A DNA stretch of 24,343 nt from BRH-c25 sp964447145. Its GTDB lineage: Bacteria; Bacillota; Clostridia; Lutisporales; Lutisporaceae. Location of the stretch: assembly GCA_964447145.1 (NCBI GenBank), contig CAYURW010000034.1, positions 1 through 24,343 of the forward strand, read 5' to 3'. The notes beneath the pieces were generated by a model. The model was not told where the DNA came from. It saw nothing but the letters and a program-made list of their open reading frames with translations, and searched no databases. This document shows positions 1-7,217 of the stretch, piece by piece; positions within the stretch are counted from its first letter, which is position 1, and every line of letters begins with the position of its first letter. A program made the translations under genes and the position numbers.

Positions 1-400
1 GCTTTTTGAAAATCCCCAGTATTATACATGTCTCCTCCTTGAGAAACATTCTAAGATCCAGAGCTACCTGGTCATTCCTACTTCTTGCAGTATGAAGCTT
101 CTTACCCGTTTCCCCTATTTTCCCTATAAGAAGCTTCTCTATATTCATATGAATATCTTCTGCATCGTTTTTAAGAACTATACAACCTGATTCAATATCC
201 TGCCCTATTTCATCCAAGGCGTTAATTATAGCTGCAGCTTCTGAGGCATCAATAATTCCGCATTTTCCAAGCATAAGGGCATGAGCCTTGCTTCCTTCAA
301 TATCCTGAAAGTAGAGCCTTGAGTCTATTGAAATCGAGGCATTAAAGTCCTCAGCTGATTTTGCGGTATTCTTACTGAACCTCCCCCCCCAAAGTTTCAT
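1..400 (-). CDS. argH: Argininosuccinate lyase, N-terminal part (runs off the window)
   Basis: Argininosuccinate lyase splits argininosuccinate into arginine and fumarate, the last step of arginine synthesis in the cytosol. The translated start reads MKLWGGRFSK, the family hallmark, followed by a segment rich in conserved helix residues (SIDSRLYFQDIEGSKAHA). Near the left edge the TARSRNDQVALDLR substrate-binding motif is visible. Only about 133 residues are present of the usual 430-460; the C-terminal part with the catalytic loop lies to the left of base 1. The ATG overlaps the argG stop by one base (TAATG), so translation is probably coupled to argG. A possible ribosome site (AAAGGA) lies inside the argG 3' end. 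Identification is firm; the truncation is only the window edge. Confidence 0.95.
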   Translation of the reverse strand, partial: MKLWGGRFSKNTAKSAEDFNASISIDSRLYFQDIEGSKAHALMLGKCGIIDASEAAAIINALDEIGQDIESGCIVLKNDAEDIHMNIEKLLIGKIGETGKKLHTARSRNDQVALDLRMFLKEETCIILGIFKK

Positions 401-1644
401 TAGCCTGTCTTCCTTTCCCCCTTGTTTTTTGCAAGTTTGATTTTCATGAGTGACATTACTTCTATTGGAAGGCCAAATAAATTAATGAACCCCTCTGAAT
501 CCTTTTGATTATAAATATTGTCGACATTTTCACCGAAGGTCGCAAAATCCTTGTTGTACAAAGAATATATTGAGTCCATTCCGGAAATAGTACAGGAACC
601 CTTATAGAGTTTCATTGACACTATGCCCGTAACATTTTCCTGAGTGTATCCTACAAAGGCATCCAGGGCTTCCTTTAGAGGTGTAAACCACAAACCTTCA
701 TAAACAAGCTCTGCATACTTTTCCGAAACCATTTGCTTAAATCGCATGGTTTGTTTGTCGAGAGTAATATACTCCAATTCTTTATGAGCTGAATGCAATA
801 TTGTGCCTCCGGGAGTTTCATATACTCCCCTGGATTTCATCCCTACAAGCCTGTTTTCAACTAAGTCAACCAGTCCGACGCCGTTTCTCCCTCCGATTTC
901 ATTAAGCTTTTCCAGCAGTACCGTTGGATCGTAGGAAACCCCATTAAGCTTTACCGGTAAGCCTTTTACAAAATCAACAGTGACATATTCCGGTTCATCT
1001 GGAGCATCCTCCGGTGCTGTTGTCAGCATATAAATATCTGCAGGGTGGGGATTTAGAGTGTTTTCCAGATCCGCACCTTCATGGCTTAAGTGCCACAAAT
1101 TCCTGTCCCTGCTATAAGGCCTCTCCTTGGATACAGGGACCGGTATCCCCCTTTGTGCTGCATAATCTACCGCTTCCTCTCTGGACCTGATATTCCATTC
1201 ACGCCAGGGTGCAATAACCTTAATGCCCGGATCTAATGCTTTGATCGACAGTTCAAAACGCACCTGATCATTGCCTTTCCCCGTGCACCCATGGGCAATA
1301 TATTTTGCACCTTCCTTTTCAGCCGTCTCCACCAGCTTCTTTGCTATAAGAGGCCTGGCCATTGCCGTACCAAGAAGGTATTTGCCCTCATATATCGCTC
1401 CGGACTTTATTGTTGGCANNNNNNNNNNTTCTACAAACTCTTTTTTTGCGTCTATCACATATACCTTTGAGGCCCCGGTGCTTAATGCCTTATGCTTTAT
1501 CGGCTCCAACTCGTCTCCCTGCCCTACATCGACGCAGCATGCTATTACTTCCATATCATAAGTTTCTTTCAGCCATGGAATTATTATCGAAGTATCCAAC
1601 CCTCCGGAATACGCAAGAACAACTTTTTTCTTGACAGAATCCAT
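400..1644 (-). CDS. argG: Argininosuccinate synthase
   Basis: Joins citrulline and aspartate with ATP to give argininosuccinate, the step before ArgH. The ATP-pyrophosphatase loop AYSGGLDTS is at residues 11-19. Family segments YEGKYLLGTAMARPL, AHGCTGKGNDQVRFE and PWREWNIRSREEA follow in order. At 414 residues it is full length for the family. The ATG is preceded by a GGGGGT ribosome site and by a sigma-A promoter with an ArgR-like palindrome, so repression by arginine is expected. A 10-base N run at 1419-1428 hides four residues in the segment EFVE-xxxx-PTIK; the reading frame is kept and four is the number expected from family alignments. argH follows with a one-base overlap. Confidence 0.97.
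   Translation of the reverse strand: MDSVKKKVVLAYSGGLDTSIIIPWLKETYDMEVIACCVDVGQGDELEPIKHKALSTGASKVYVIDAKKEFVEXXXXPTIKSGAIYEGKYLLGTAMARPLIAKKLVETAEKEGAKYIAHGCTGKGNDQVRFELSIKALDPGIKVIAPWREWNIRSREEAVDYAAQRGIPVPVSKERPYSRDRNLWHLSHEGADLENTLNPHPADIYMLTTAPEDAPDEPEYVTVDFVKGLPVKLNGVSYDPTVLLEKLNEIGGRNGVGLVDLVENRLVGMKSRGVYETPGGTILHSAHKELEYITLDKQTMRFKQMVSEKYAELVYEGLWFTPLKEALDAFVGYTQENVTGIVSMKLYKGSCTISGMDSIYSLYNKDFATFGENVDNIYNQKDSEGFINLFGLPIEVMSLMKIKLAKNKGERKTG
1419..1428. other. Assembly gap, 10 N, inside argG
   Basis: Ten N bases. In the argG frame they cover three full codons and the first base of a fourth (NTG, so Leu, Met or Val is likely before Pro). The family usually has D-Y-I-[FLW] here, so the gap length looks right and the gene is probably intact. 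Confidence 0.95.
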
Positions 1645-1674
1645 ATTAAAACCCCCTTTTTCATGATATTTATA

Positions 1675-1703
1675 ATTATAACTGTTTGTGCATAATTATG
1701 CAA
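1675..1703 (-). promoter_or_regulatory. Sigma-A promoter of argGH
   Basis: On the minus strand the -35 TTGCAT (1698-1703) is separated by exactly 17 bp from a perfect -10 TATAAT (1675-1680). Transcription would start near 1668, about 24 nt before the argG ATG. The ArgR-like palindrome at 1689-1702 covers most of the -35 element and part of the spacer. Confidence 0.75.
1689..1702. promoter_or_regulatory. Candidate ArgR operator (ARG box)
   Basis: A perfect 14-bp palindrome TGCATAATTATGCA. It has the geometry of the ARG box (TGNAT, four A/T bases, ATNCA) bound by ArgR/AhrC. Its overlap with the -35 of the argG promoter is what repression by arginine would require. The match is by eye; no arginine regulator gene is in the window. 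Confidence 0.6.
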
Positions 1704-1715
1704 GTACAAAATAAT

Positions 1716-1743
1716 AAAAAGAGCCCGGATAAATACCGAGCTC
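1716..1743 (-). terminator. Rho-independent terminator after rodA
   Basis: On the minus strand, GAGCTCGG pairs with CCGGGCTC (8 bp, one G-T) around a 7-nt A/T loop, followed by TTTTTATT. It lies 17 nt beyond the rodA stop and just ahead of the argG promoter, so it separates the two transcription units. Confidence 0.8.
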
Positions 1744-1759
1744 TCTTTCTTATGCATTT

Positions 1760-2875
1760 CTAGAACCTTATTACCTGCCTTCTCATGCCTACATTCAATA
1801 CCAAGCCAATTGCCGCCATATTTGTCAGCAGTGAACTGCCTCCGTAGCTTATGAATGGAAGGGGGATCCCCGTCACCGGCATTAAACCAATAGTCATCCC
1901 AATATTAACCAATATATGGAACATGAACATTGAAATGATGCCTACGCAAATAAGCATTCCATAATCGTCCTTGGATACCTTTGCAATACGTATGCATCTT
2001 AGCAGAAACCACATAAAAAGCATCAACAATATCAAGGCCCCGATTAATCCCAATTCCTCCCCGATAACCGAAAAAATAAAATCCGTATGCCTCTCCGGTA
2101 TAAAACCAAGGTTGTTCTGCGTTCCTTTAAACAGCCCTTTCCCAAAGAATTGCCCTGAACCGATGGCAGTTTCTGATTGTATAACATTGTAGCCCGCATT
2201 CATAGGATCCAGCTCCGGGTTCAGAAATACAAGGATCCTGTTTTTTTGATATTGCTTCAACTGACTCCAAATCACCGGCAGGCTTATCAAGAAAGTGCCG
2301 AAGGCACCCGCAACCACCTTATAGCTTATGCCTGCGGCAAATAGCATAAATGCGGAAATAAAAATAAATACCAATGCCGTTCCAAAGTCCGGCTGCAGCA
2401 ATATCAGTCCTATAATTATGCCAAGATGTATTACTGCCGGAAAAATGCTGCCAAGATTATTTAAATTATCCTTCTTCTTTTCCAGGTACTTGGCAAACGT
2501 AAGTATATACCCTAATTTAACAATTTCCGAGGGCTGAATATTTATAAACCCCAAATTGATCCAGCCCTTAGTCCCCTTGGTTGAGTATCCTATTATCAAA
2601 ACCAGAACCAGAAGAAAAATGTTAGTTGCATAAACAAGCACGTAATATTCCCCGAAGGTCTTATAATCTATAAGCAGGATGACTAATATTGCAAAAATAC
2701 CCAAAATAAAGGCAATTATTTGTACCTTCAGTATACCCACTGAGCCTCCCCCGGTAATATGGGTAGCACTGGCAATAGATAAAAAGCCGTATATAATAAG
2801 CAGCATCGCAGACACTACTATCCCCATGTCAATATTCTTAATCAGCTTCCTGTCAATAAGATTATCAATTTTCAC
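1760..2875 (-). CDS. rodA: RodA, SEDS peptidoglycan polymerase for cell elongation
   Basis: An integral membrane glycosyltransferase of the SEDS family (RodA/FtsW/SpoVE) that polymerises lipid II with a class B penicillin-binding protein. The 371 residues carry about ten hydrophobic helices. Family signatures are visible: IGYSTKGTKGWINLGFINIQ (about 95-115), LQPDFGTALVF, the extracellular loop GYNVIQSETAIGSGQFFGKG, and the C-terminal GIPLPFISYGGSS. The loop wording GFIPERHTDFIFSVIGEELG favours RodA over FtsW. The chosen start is GTG at 2875 with an AGAGGA ribosome site; translation begins MKIDNLIDRKL. No cognate penicillin-binding protein or mreBCD is next to it. A strong terminator follows. 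Confidence 0.93.
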   Translation of the reverse strand: MKIDNLIDRKLIKNIDMGIVVSAMLLIIYGFLSIASATHITGGGSVGILKVQIIAFILGIFAILVILLIDYKTFGEYYVLVYATNIFLLVLVLIIGYSTKGTKGWINLGFINIQPSEIVKLGYILTFAKYLEKKKDNLNNLGSIFPAVIHLGIIIGLILLQPDFGTALVFIFISAFMLFAAGISYKVVAGAFGTFLISLPVIWSQLKQYQKNRILVFLNPELDPMNAGYNVIQSETAIGSGQFFGKGLFKGTQNNLGFIPERHTDFIFSVIGEELGLIGALILLMLFMWFLLRCIRIAKVSKDDYGMLICVGIISMFMFHILVNIGMTIGLMPVTGIPLPFISYGGSSLLTNMAAIGLVLNVGMRRQVIRF

Positions 2876-2938
2876 AAAATCAGTCCTCTTCTGTATATAC
2901 TATTGCTATATTTATTCTACCACATTATCGGGATTTTT

Positions 2939-4180
2939 TTAATCCATATTGCACAGCATACCGTTCCTCAGATCCAGGCACATAATAAAATAACCGTATC
3001 CTTTAAATTCGTGAGGCCTGAACTCAGCAAAGCCTCTGGATTTGTAGTATTGCTCATTTTCCCTGCTATATATTGCGGGCACTCCAAAATGCAGGTACCT
3101 TATTCTCTTTCTTCCATCGTCATCTTCTTCTGTGTCATCATATTTTATTCCAAGTATATAGTCCTTTCTCTCCAGCATCATGCTGCAGCCTTCTGATATA
3201 AATGGATATCCCATTGGCATCATATAACCCATATATGGAACTGTCACACTATTGATCTCAAATATATCGCTTCCAACTCTAAACCATTCATACCCTTTCT
3301 CCCTTTCAAAGGGTTCATACCGCCTAAGCCTTTTTAATACCTTCTTCATTTTGTCATACATATTCCCGCTGTAATAGGAGGTCTGAACATACTCTTTGCA
3401 CTTTTCATTCTCACTCTTTTCAAAATCCTCATCATCATAGCAGTAGTACTGATGTATGTCATCGCATTTTATCTTCTCTTCCGCTATTTCACAGGGTTCT
3501 TCCATGGGGACTATTGAGGGGCATTCCGGTATGTTAATTTCAATCACGGGCTGGGATATGATAACCACTGGCTCGGGCTCGGGTATTATTTCCGGAACTA
3601 CCTCCGGTACCATTTCCGGGACTACCTCCGGTACCATTTCTGGAATCTCCTTTAATAACTCTTCCGTAATTATGGGCGGTGAGACGGGCTTCTCAGGCAC
3701 TCCGGGCATTATTTCTTCAATTTTAATTTTTTTGTCTATCCTGGGCATATCCTGAGGTTTTTGTGCGTTTACTATATTGTATCTGCCTTTCCATTCCGGC
3801 TTATCCCGCCCTGCAAAACCCGAAAGGGGTATGGAGACCCCGCTGGTCACTGCAGCTACATTAAAATCACCCATATTAAGGCTGCTCTTCAAAACATTGT
3901 CCGATTCAAGTTCATAGAAAAGCTCTCCTCTCCCGCTGCCATCAATAATGATTTTTCCTATATCCACCGCCAAATTTCTGGCCGATGCTACCAGGATTAG
4001 CCTATACTCAATTCTCTCTTCCATTTTTACATTTTGGATGAAGGTATTGAGCTTTACTTTGTTATTCTTTTGTTCTATTTTTACATAACCCGTCGGTATT
4101 TTGCCCGGCGACATTTCATATCCTTTGTCATCCTCTTGAAGTATTATAAAGTATCTTTTATATTCATTATTTGATGCCAC
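2939..4180 (-). CDS. Conserved-looking protein of unknown function with Pro/Glu-rich linker
   Basis: Not recognised as a named family. The 413-residue protein has three parts. An N-terminal domain (about 1-135) is predicted beta-rich and begins YKRYFIILQEDDKGY. A low-complexity linker (about 145-225) is built from PEVVPEMV repeats. A C-terminal domain (about 280-413) is rich in Tyr, Met and Gly (VPYMGYMMPMGYPF) and contains YILGIKYDD and HFGVPAIYSR. There is no signal peptide or membrane helix, and acidic residues are abundant. The start is GTG at 4180, behind a very strong AGAAGGAGG. The gene sits downstream of rsmA, where B. subtilis has the spore protease gene yabG, but the sequence does not look like YabG. 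A sigma-K-like promoter precedes it, so a role in the spore is possible but unproven. Confidence 0.8.
   Translation of the reverse strand: MASNNEYKRYFIILQEDDKGYEMSPGKIPTGYVKIEQKNNKVKLNTFIQNVKMEERIEYRLILVASARNLAVDIGKIIIDGSGRGELFYELESDNVLKSSLNMGDFNVAAVTSGVSIPLSGFAGRDKPEWKGRYNIVNAQKPQDMPRIDKKIKIEEIMPGVPEKPVSPPIITEELLKEIPEMVPEVVPEMVPEVVPEIIPEPEPVVIISQPVIEINIPECPSIVPMEEPCEIAEEKIKCDDIHQYYCYDDEDFEKSENEKCKEYVQTSYYSGNMYDKMKKVLKRLRRYEPFEREKGYEWFRVGSDIFEINSVTVPYMGYMMPMGYPFISEGCSMMLERKDYILGIKYDDTEEDDDGRKRIRYLHFGVPAIYSRENEQYYKSRGFAEFRPHEFKGYGYFIMCLDLRNGMLCNMD
3588..3650 (-). repeat. 24-bp in-frame tandem repeat in the linker of the unknown protein
   Basis: Two adjacent 24-bp units (3588-3611 and 3612-3635) differ at one base and are followed by a partial third unit. 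Each unit encodes eight residues, PEVVPEMV in circular order. The length is a multiple of three, so copy-number change would alter linker length without breaking the frame. Confidence 0.8.
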
Positions 4181-4211
4181 ACAAAAACCTCCTTCTGAAC
4201 ATAGTCATTAC

Positions 4212-4238
4212 TAATATATGTATGAAGGAGGCAAATGT
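4212..4238 (-). promoter_or_regulatory. Possible sigma-K-type promoter of the unknown gene
   Basis: On the minus strand AC (4237-4238) is followed after exactly 16 bp by CATATATTA (4212-4220). This matches the late mother-cell sigma-K consensus AC-16/17-CATANNNTA. The start point would be near 4205, just ahead of the ribosome site at 4189-4197. The motif is short, so chance is a real alternative. No convincing sigma-A promoter is seen in this 84-bp gap. Confidence 0.4.
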
Positions 4239-4264
4239 GAACAAATTTTTTCTTGATTTTGCTG

Positions 4265-5128
4265 CTATGAAAGTTCGTCGGCAATCCTTGCAAACTCTTC
4301 CAATGATAAGGTTTCTGCCCGCCTGTTCTCGTCAATGCCGCTGTTTGCCAGCACTTTTTTTAACTCTTCCTTCGTTTTCCCCAGATTCCCAGCACTGAGA
4401 GCATTTAGCAGGGTTTTTCTGCGAAGGCCAAAGGAGGCCCTAACCACTTTGAAGTATATTTTTTCATCTATAGGGACAACAAAGGCATTCTCCCTGAAAG
4501 TCAGCCTTACTACCATAGATTCGACCCCGGGCTTTGGCATAAATGATTCCGGAGGCACTATCATAATTTTTTCGGGTATGCACCTGTATTGCACTGCGAC
4601 AGTAAGGGCTCCGTAATCCTTCCCTCCGGGTGCCGCACAAAGACGCTCCCCTACCTCTTTCTGGACCATCACCGTAATGCTTTTTATATTAATTTTTCCT
4701 TCTATAAGCTTCATAATAATTGGGGTAGTTATATAGTAAGGAAGATTCGCCACTACCTTAACAGCACAACTGCCGAAATTTTCTTCCAGTATGCTCTTCA
4801 AATCCAGTTTTAGTACATCATCATTAATAAGCTTAAAATTGTCGTATCCAAACATAGAAACCTTAAGTATAGGCACCAGTTCCCTATCGATCTCCACTGC
4901 CAGGACCCCGCCGGCCCTCTCGCAAAGCACCTGTGTCATAACCCCCAGCCCCGGACCGATTTCAAGTATGCAGTCATCCTTCGAAAGCTCCGAGCAATCT
5001 ATTATTGCCTTCAAAACATTTTCATCCACCAAAAAATTCTGTCCGAATTTTTTCATTGTCTTAAAATCATATTTGCTTATCAGGCTCTTCGTTGACTTTG
5101 TAATTGTTGCATCTTTCACATTTATCAT
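4265..5128 (-). CDS. rsmA: 16S rRNA dimethyladenosine transferase RsmA (KsgA)
   Basis: Dimethylates two adjacent adenines in the helix 45 loop of 16S rRNA during 30S assembly. The Rossmann methyltransferase fold is clear: KFGQNFLVDENV at 27-38, SAM motif EIGPGLG at 56-62, VEIDREL near 80, and the adenine-flipping NLPYY at 128-132. The C-terminal domain includes SFGLRRKTLLNAL. Its length of 287 residues is typical. The frame overlaps the 3' end of rnmV by 62 bp. The ATG at 5128 sits immediately after AAGAAGG, which is too close; a GTG at 5119 (residue 4) has better spacing and may be the true start. The order yabE-rnmV-rsmA is conserved with B. subtilis. Confidence 0.95.
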   Translation of the reverse strand: MINVKDATITKSTKSLISKYDFKTMKKFGQNFLVDENVLKAIIDCSELSKDDCILEIGPGLGVMTQVLCERAGGVLAVEIDRELVPILKVSMFGYDNFKLINDDVLKLDLKSILEENFGSCAVKVVANLPYYITTPIIMKLIEGKINIKSITVMVQKEVGERLCAAPGGKDYGALTVAVQYRCIPEKIMIVPPESFMPKPGVESMVVRLTFRENAFVVPIDEKIYFKVVRASFGLRRKTLLNALSAGNLGKTKEELKKVLANSGIDENRRAETLSLEEFARIADELS

Positions 5129-5705
5129 CCTTCTTTGCTTCCTCCGCAGCTATGCGCAATGCCTCTTCAAGCTCGCATCTGCTTATTCCGTACTTGTTNN
5201 NNNNNNNNNNNNNNNNNNNNNNNNNNNNNNNNNNNNNNNNNNNCTGCTTCGAATTTGAATAGCCTATCCCCATAATTAAGCCGCTTTTGTCTCGAAGATA
5301 TGCAGAATCAGGGCTGCCCATAAGCCCGTAATATATCATATCTGACACCCCGAAAATTTTTTGGGCCTCTTCTGTCTCAAATCTTGCCATAGACAGAGCC
5401 TTCAGTATGCTTTCCGGCGCTGCGTTCTCTATCCCTATATCGCCTTCTGCCTCCGCTTCTTCCCTGGATAAAAAAGCATGCCGCACTCCCTTGATTCTAT
5501 CGGAAATAATACTCCTTATCTTCTCCCCCATAAAATCGGGATCCGTAAGTACAATTACCCCATGCTTCTCCTGGGCTGTCCTTATTCTCTCCAATACATC
5601 CCTTTTAATGCCAAAACCGCTTGTTATTATTATATCTGCGTCAACTGCCCGCCTTACTGCGGCAGCATCATTTTTCCCTTCCACAACAATTGTTTCTTTT
5701 AACAT
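5067..5705 (-). CDS. rnmV: Ribonuclease M5 (5S rRNA maturase), interrupted by an N run
   Basis: A Toprim-domain endonuclease that trims 5S rRNA precursor at both ends. Toprim motifs are visible: IVVEGKNDAAAV with the catalytic Glu at residue 9, and LTDPDFMGEKI with DPD at 55-57. GIGYSNSKQ before the gap and NKYGISRCELEEAL after it match the C-terminal domain of the family. A 45-base N run (5199-5243) stands for 15 residues, but homologues have about five there (FLxRL-like), so the real protein is probably near 200 residues instead of 212. The start is ATG at 5705 with GAGGGTGG upstream. Its substrate, a 5S rRNA gene, lies at the other end of this window. The yabE terminator lies upstream, so it likely has its own promoter or depends on read-through. 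Confidence 0.93.
   Translation of the reverse strand: MLKETIVVEGKNDAAAVRRAVDADIIITSGFGIKRDVLERIRTAQEKHGVIVLTDPDFMGEKIRSIISDRIKGVRHAFLSREEAEAEGDIGIENAAPESILKALSMARFETEEAQKIFGVSDMIYYGLMGSPDSAYLRDKSGLIMGIGYSNSKQXXXXXXXXXXXXXXXNKYGISRCELEEALRIAAEEAKKDDKCERCNNYKVNEEPDKQI
5199..5243. other. Assembly gap, 45 N, inside rnmV
   Basis: Forty-five N bases that keep the rnmV frame. Comparing the flanks (KQ before, NKYGIS after) with known RNase M5 proteins predicts about 15 missing bases, so the stated gap length is probably about 30 bases too long. Confidence 0.9.
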
Positions 5706-5747
5706 TGGCCACCCTCACAATCACAGAATTGTGCTTTATGAATAATA

Positions 5748-5770
5748 AGAAAAAAAGCGGCTTAAGCCGC
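5748..5770 (-). terminator. Rho-independent terminator after yabE
   Basis: On the minus strand the perfect palindrome GCGGCTTAAGCCGC (5757-5770) is followed by TTTTTTTCTT. It lies six bases past the yabE stop and 43 bases before rnmV. A second small inverted repeat (CACAAT/ATTGTG, 5716-5733) sits between it and the rnmV ribosome site. Confidence 0.85.
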
Positions 5771-5775
5771 ATATA

Positions 5776-6816
5776 TCAAAACTTATATCTAGGTTTGTCA
5801 AGCACGTAGACCTTAACAGCCCTTTTGCCATATTTCGCAACATCTTCGGGCAATTCATAGTACAAATCGATCCTATTGCCCTTTATTGCCCCTCCTATAT
5901 CTGCTGCAAGAGCCTCTCCATAACCCTCTACATAAAGATATGTCCCCAAAGGAATTACCCTTGGATCTACTGCTACAATACCAGGCCTGACCTTCAAACC
6001 CGAATAGGTTATTCCGTATTGCGGGTGTTCCGGATGCTTTCCGCAGCTCTCAAATGTTGCATCATAGGCTGTTGCAGTCATTTTTAATGCTCTCACAAAC
6101 CTTGTGACCTGCCCTCTGGAAGATATAAAAGTAGTTCTGGTCCCTTCCTCAATTATGCCATTTACAGGATTTTTTAGAACCTTTTCACCAACAATTTCCC
6201 GTTTTATTTCAATTCCGTTTTCAAAAACTACCTTTATCTCCAGTTCCTTAAGTCCGGAGATCCCTTTCTTCGCCACCTTGGTAATTCCCTTATCAAGCTC
6301 ATCGCTCTTACTTATTTGATTAGTAAAATCCATTTTCATTTCTATTTTTTCAACTTTTTCCTCGACTCTTATTACTGCAATCTCAGTTTTCCCTGTGATC
6401 ACGGTATCCGGGTCGGGAGATACCCTATCTTTATCTCCAAGCTTGATCTGAGCTTCTCTAAGAGCGCTTTTTACGTCGGGAGCTATGGTCAGAAGAACTA
6501 TGTCGCTTCCATCAGAGTTAATGGTAACCTCTCTGGCTCTGGATATTTTTATGTTGGTTCCATCTTCAAGCTTCAAGCCCATATCCAAACTTACCCGGTC
6601 CTGAGGATTTATCTTTATACCCTGTTCTTCCAAGACATCTGAAACCGTATTTTTAAAGGTGCTTACGGCTTTCATCCCATCAATATCTTCAATTGTAATA
6701 TCCTTCTTCATCATATTGTAGACATAAGATACAGATACTATTAAACATGTTGCAGCAATTGAAGCAACAAGTACGATTGAAAATAAACTCTTAAACCTCT
6801 TAGGGTTTATTTTCAT
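5776..6816 (-). CDS. yabE: YabE-type cell-wall protein (DUF348, G5 and 3D domains)
   Basis: A membrane-anchored cell-wall protein of the YabE/resuscitation-factor-like group, probably a lytic transglycosylase acting on peptidoglycan. One N-terminal helix (about 11-33) is the signal anchor. DUF348-type repeats follow (about 40-145), then a G5 domain (about 150-225, VEKIEMKMDFTNQ to NPVNGIIEEGT), then the C-terminal 3D domain with its three aspartates in VAVDPRVIPLGTYL, AADIGG and NRIDLYY. The start at 6816 (MKINPKRFKS) is preferred over an upstream in-frame codon because AAAGGAGG lies seven bases before it. The result is 346 residues. A consensus sigma-A promoter lies 55 bp upstream and a strong terminator follows, so it appears to be monocistronic. 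Confidence 0.93.
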   Translation of the reverse strand: MKINPKRFKSLFSIVLVASIAATCLIVSVSYVYNMMKKDITIEDIDGMKAVSTFKNTVSDVLEEQGIKINPQDRVSLDMGLKLEDGTNIKISRAREVTINSDGSDIVLLTIAPDVKSALREAQIKLGDKDRVSPDPDTVITGKTEIAVIRVEEKVEKIEMKMDFTNQISKSDELDKGITKVAKKGISGLKELEIKVVFENGIEIKREIVGEKVLKNPVNGIIEEGTRTTFISSRGQVTRFVRALKMTATAYDATFESCGKHPEHPQYGITYSGLKVRPGIVAVDPRVIPLGTYLYVEGYGEALAADIGGAIKGNRIDLYYELPEDVAKYGKRAVKVYVLDKPRYKF

Positions 6817-6870
6817 TATACAACCTCCTTTTGCCCTTATAGGCATATACAACGGTGAAAAGACAAACCT

Positions 6871-6899
6871 ATTTTACCCTTACTCAATCCAATTGTCAA
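6871..6899 (-). promoter_or_regulatory. Sigma-A promoter of yabE
   Basis: TTGACA (6894-6899) and TAAAAT (6871-6876) are separated by exactly 17 bp on the minus strand. This is the best consensus promoter in the gap between tatD and yabE. Confidence 0.8.
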
Positions 6900-7217
6900 A
6901 TTTTTGGTTGTGATAAAATGTTTTCATATTGCGCCAACCTTTGGAAACCGGTAAATATTTGCTTCCCTATATAATTGCCGTAATAAGAACATTTTATACA
7001 TATGTATATGCATACGACGTTCCTAATCAGAACTCGGGCAGCATAATACAAAGGACATCTTTTCTCCCTGGTATAATTTTACCATAAGAGGAACTCCTTA
7101 ACAAGACACATGGGATTGACGAATGCGCTGCAAGGCTTCTGACCATCTCAGGTCATTTGCATTGGATAAAATTAGTATTTCTTGGAGGATTGAGGTTTTG
7201 CTTCGCACTTTCTGCAT
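6900..7217. other. Intergenic region between tatD and yabE, no gene seen
   Basis: No supported coding frame or known RNA motif. It contains a perfect 14-bp palindrome TATACATATGTATA at 6995-7008 that partly overlaps a second palindrome, TATGCATA, and weak short inverted repeats. No terminator with a T-run was found after tatD. A plus-strand open frame starting at 7123 runs antisense into tatD and has no ribosome site. Confidence 0.6.

Noticed and set aside
1..400. argH as a truncated pseudogene
   Set aside because: The frame is open to the window edge with all expected motifs; it is cut only by the window.
4171..4398. Plus-strand small open frame after GAAGGAGGCAAATGTG
   Set aside because: A good-looking ribosome site exists, but the frame runs antisense into the conserved rsmA 3' end and its codon content is unlike the neighbours.
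6817..7217. c-di-AMP (ydaO-type) riboswitch upstream of yabE
   Set aside because: Looked for because such riboswitches occur before cell-wall genes, but no conserved core was recognised.
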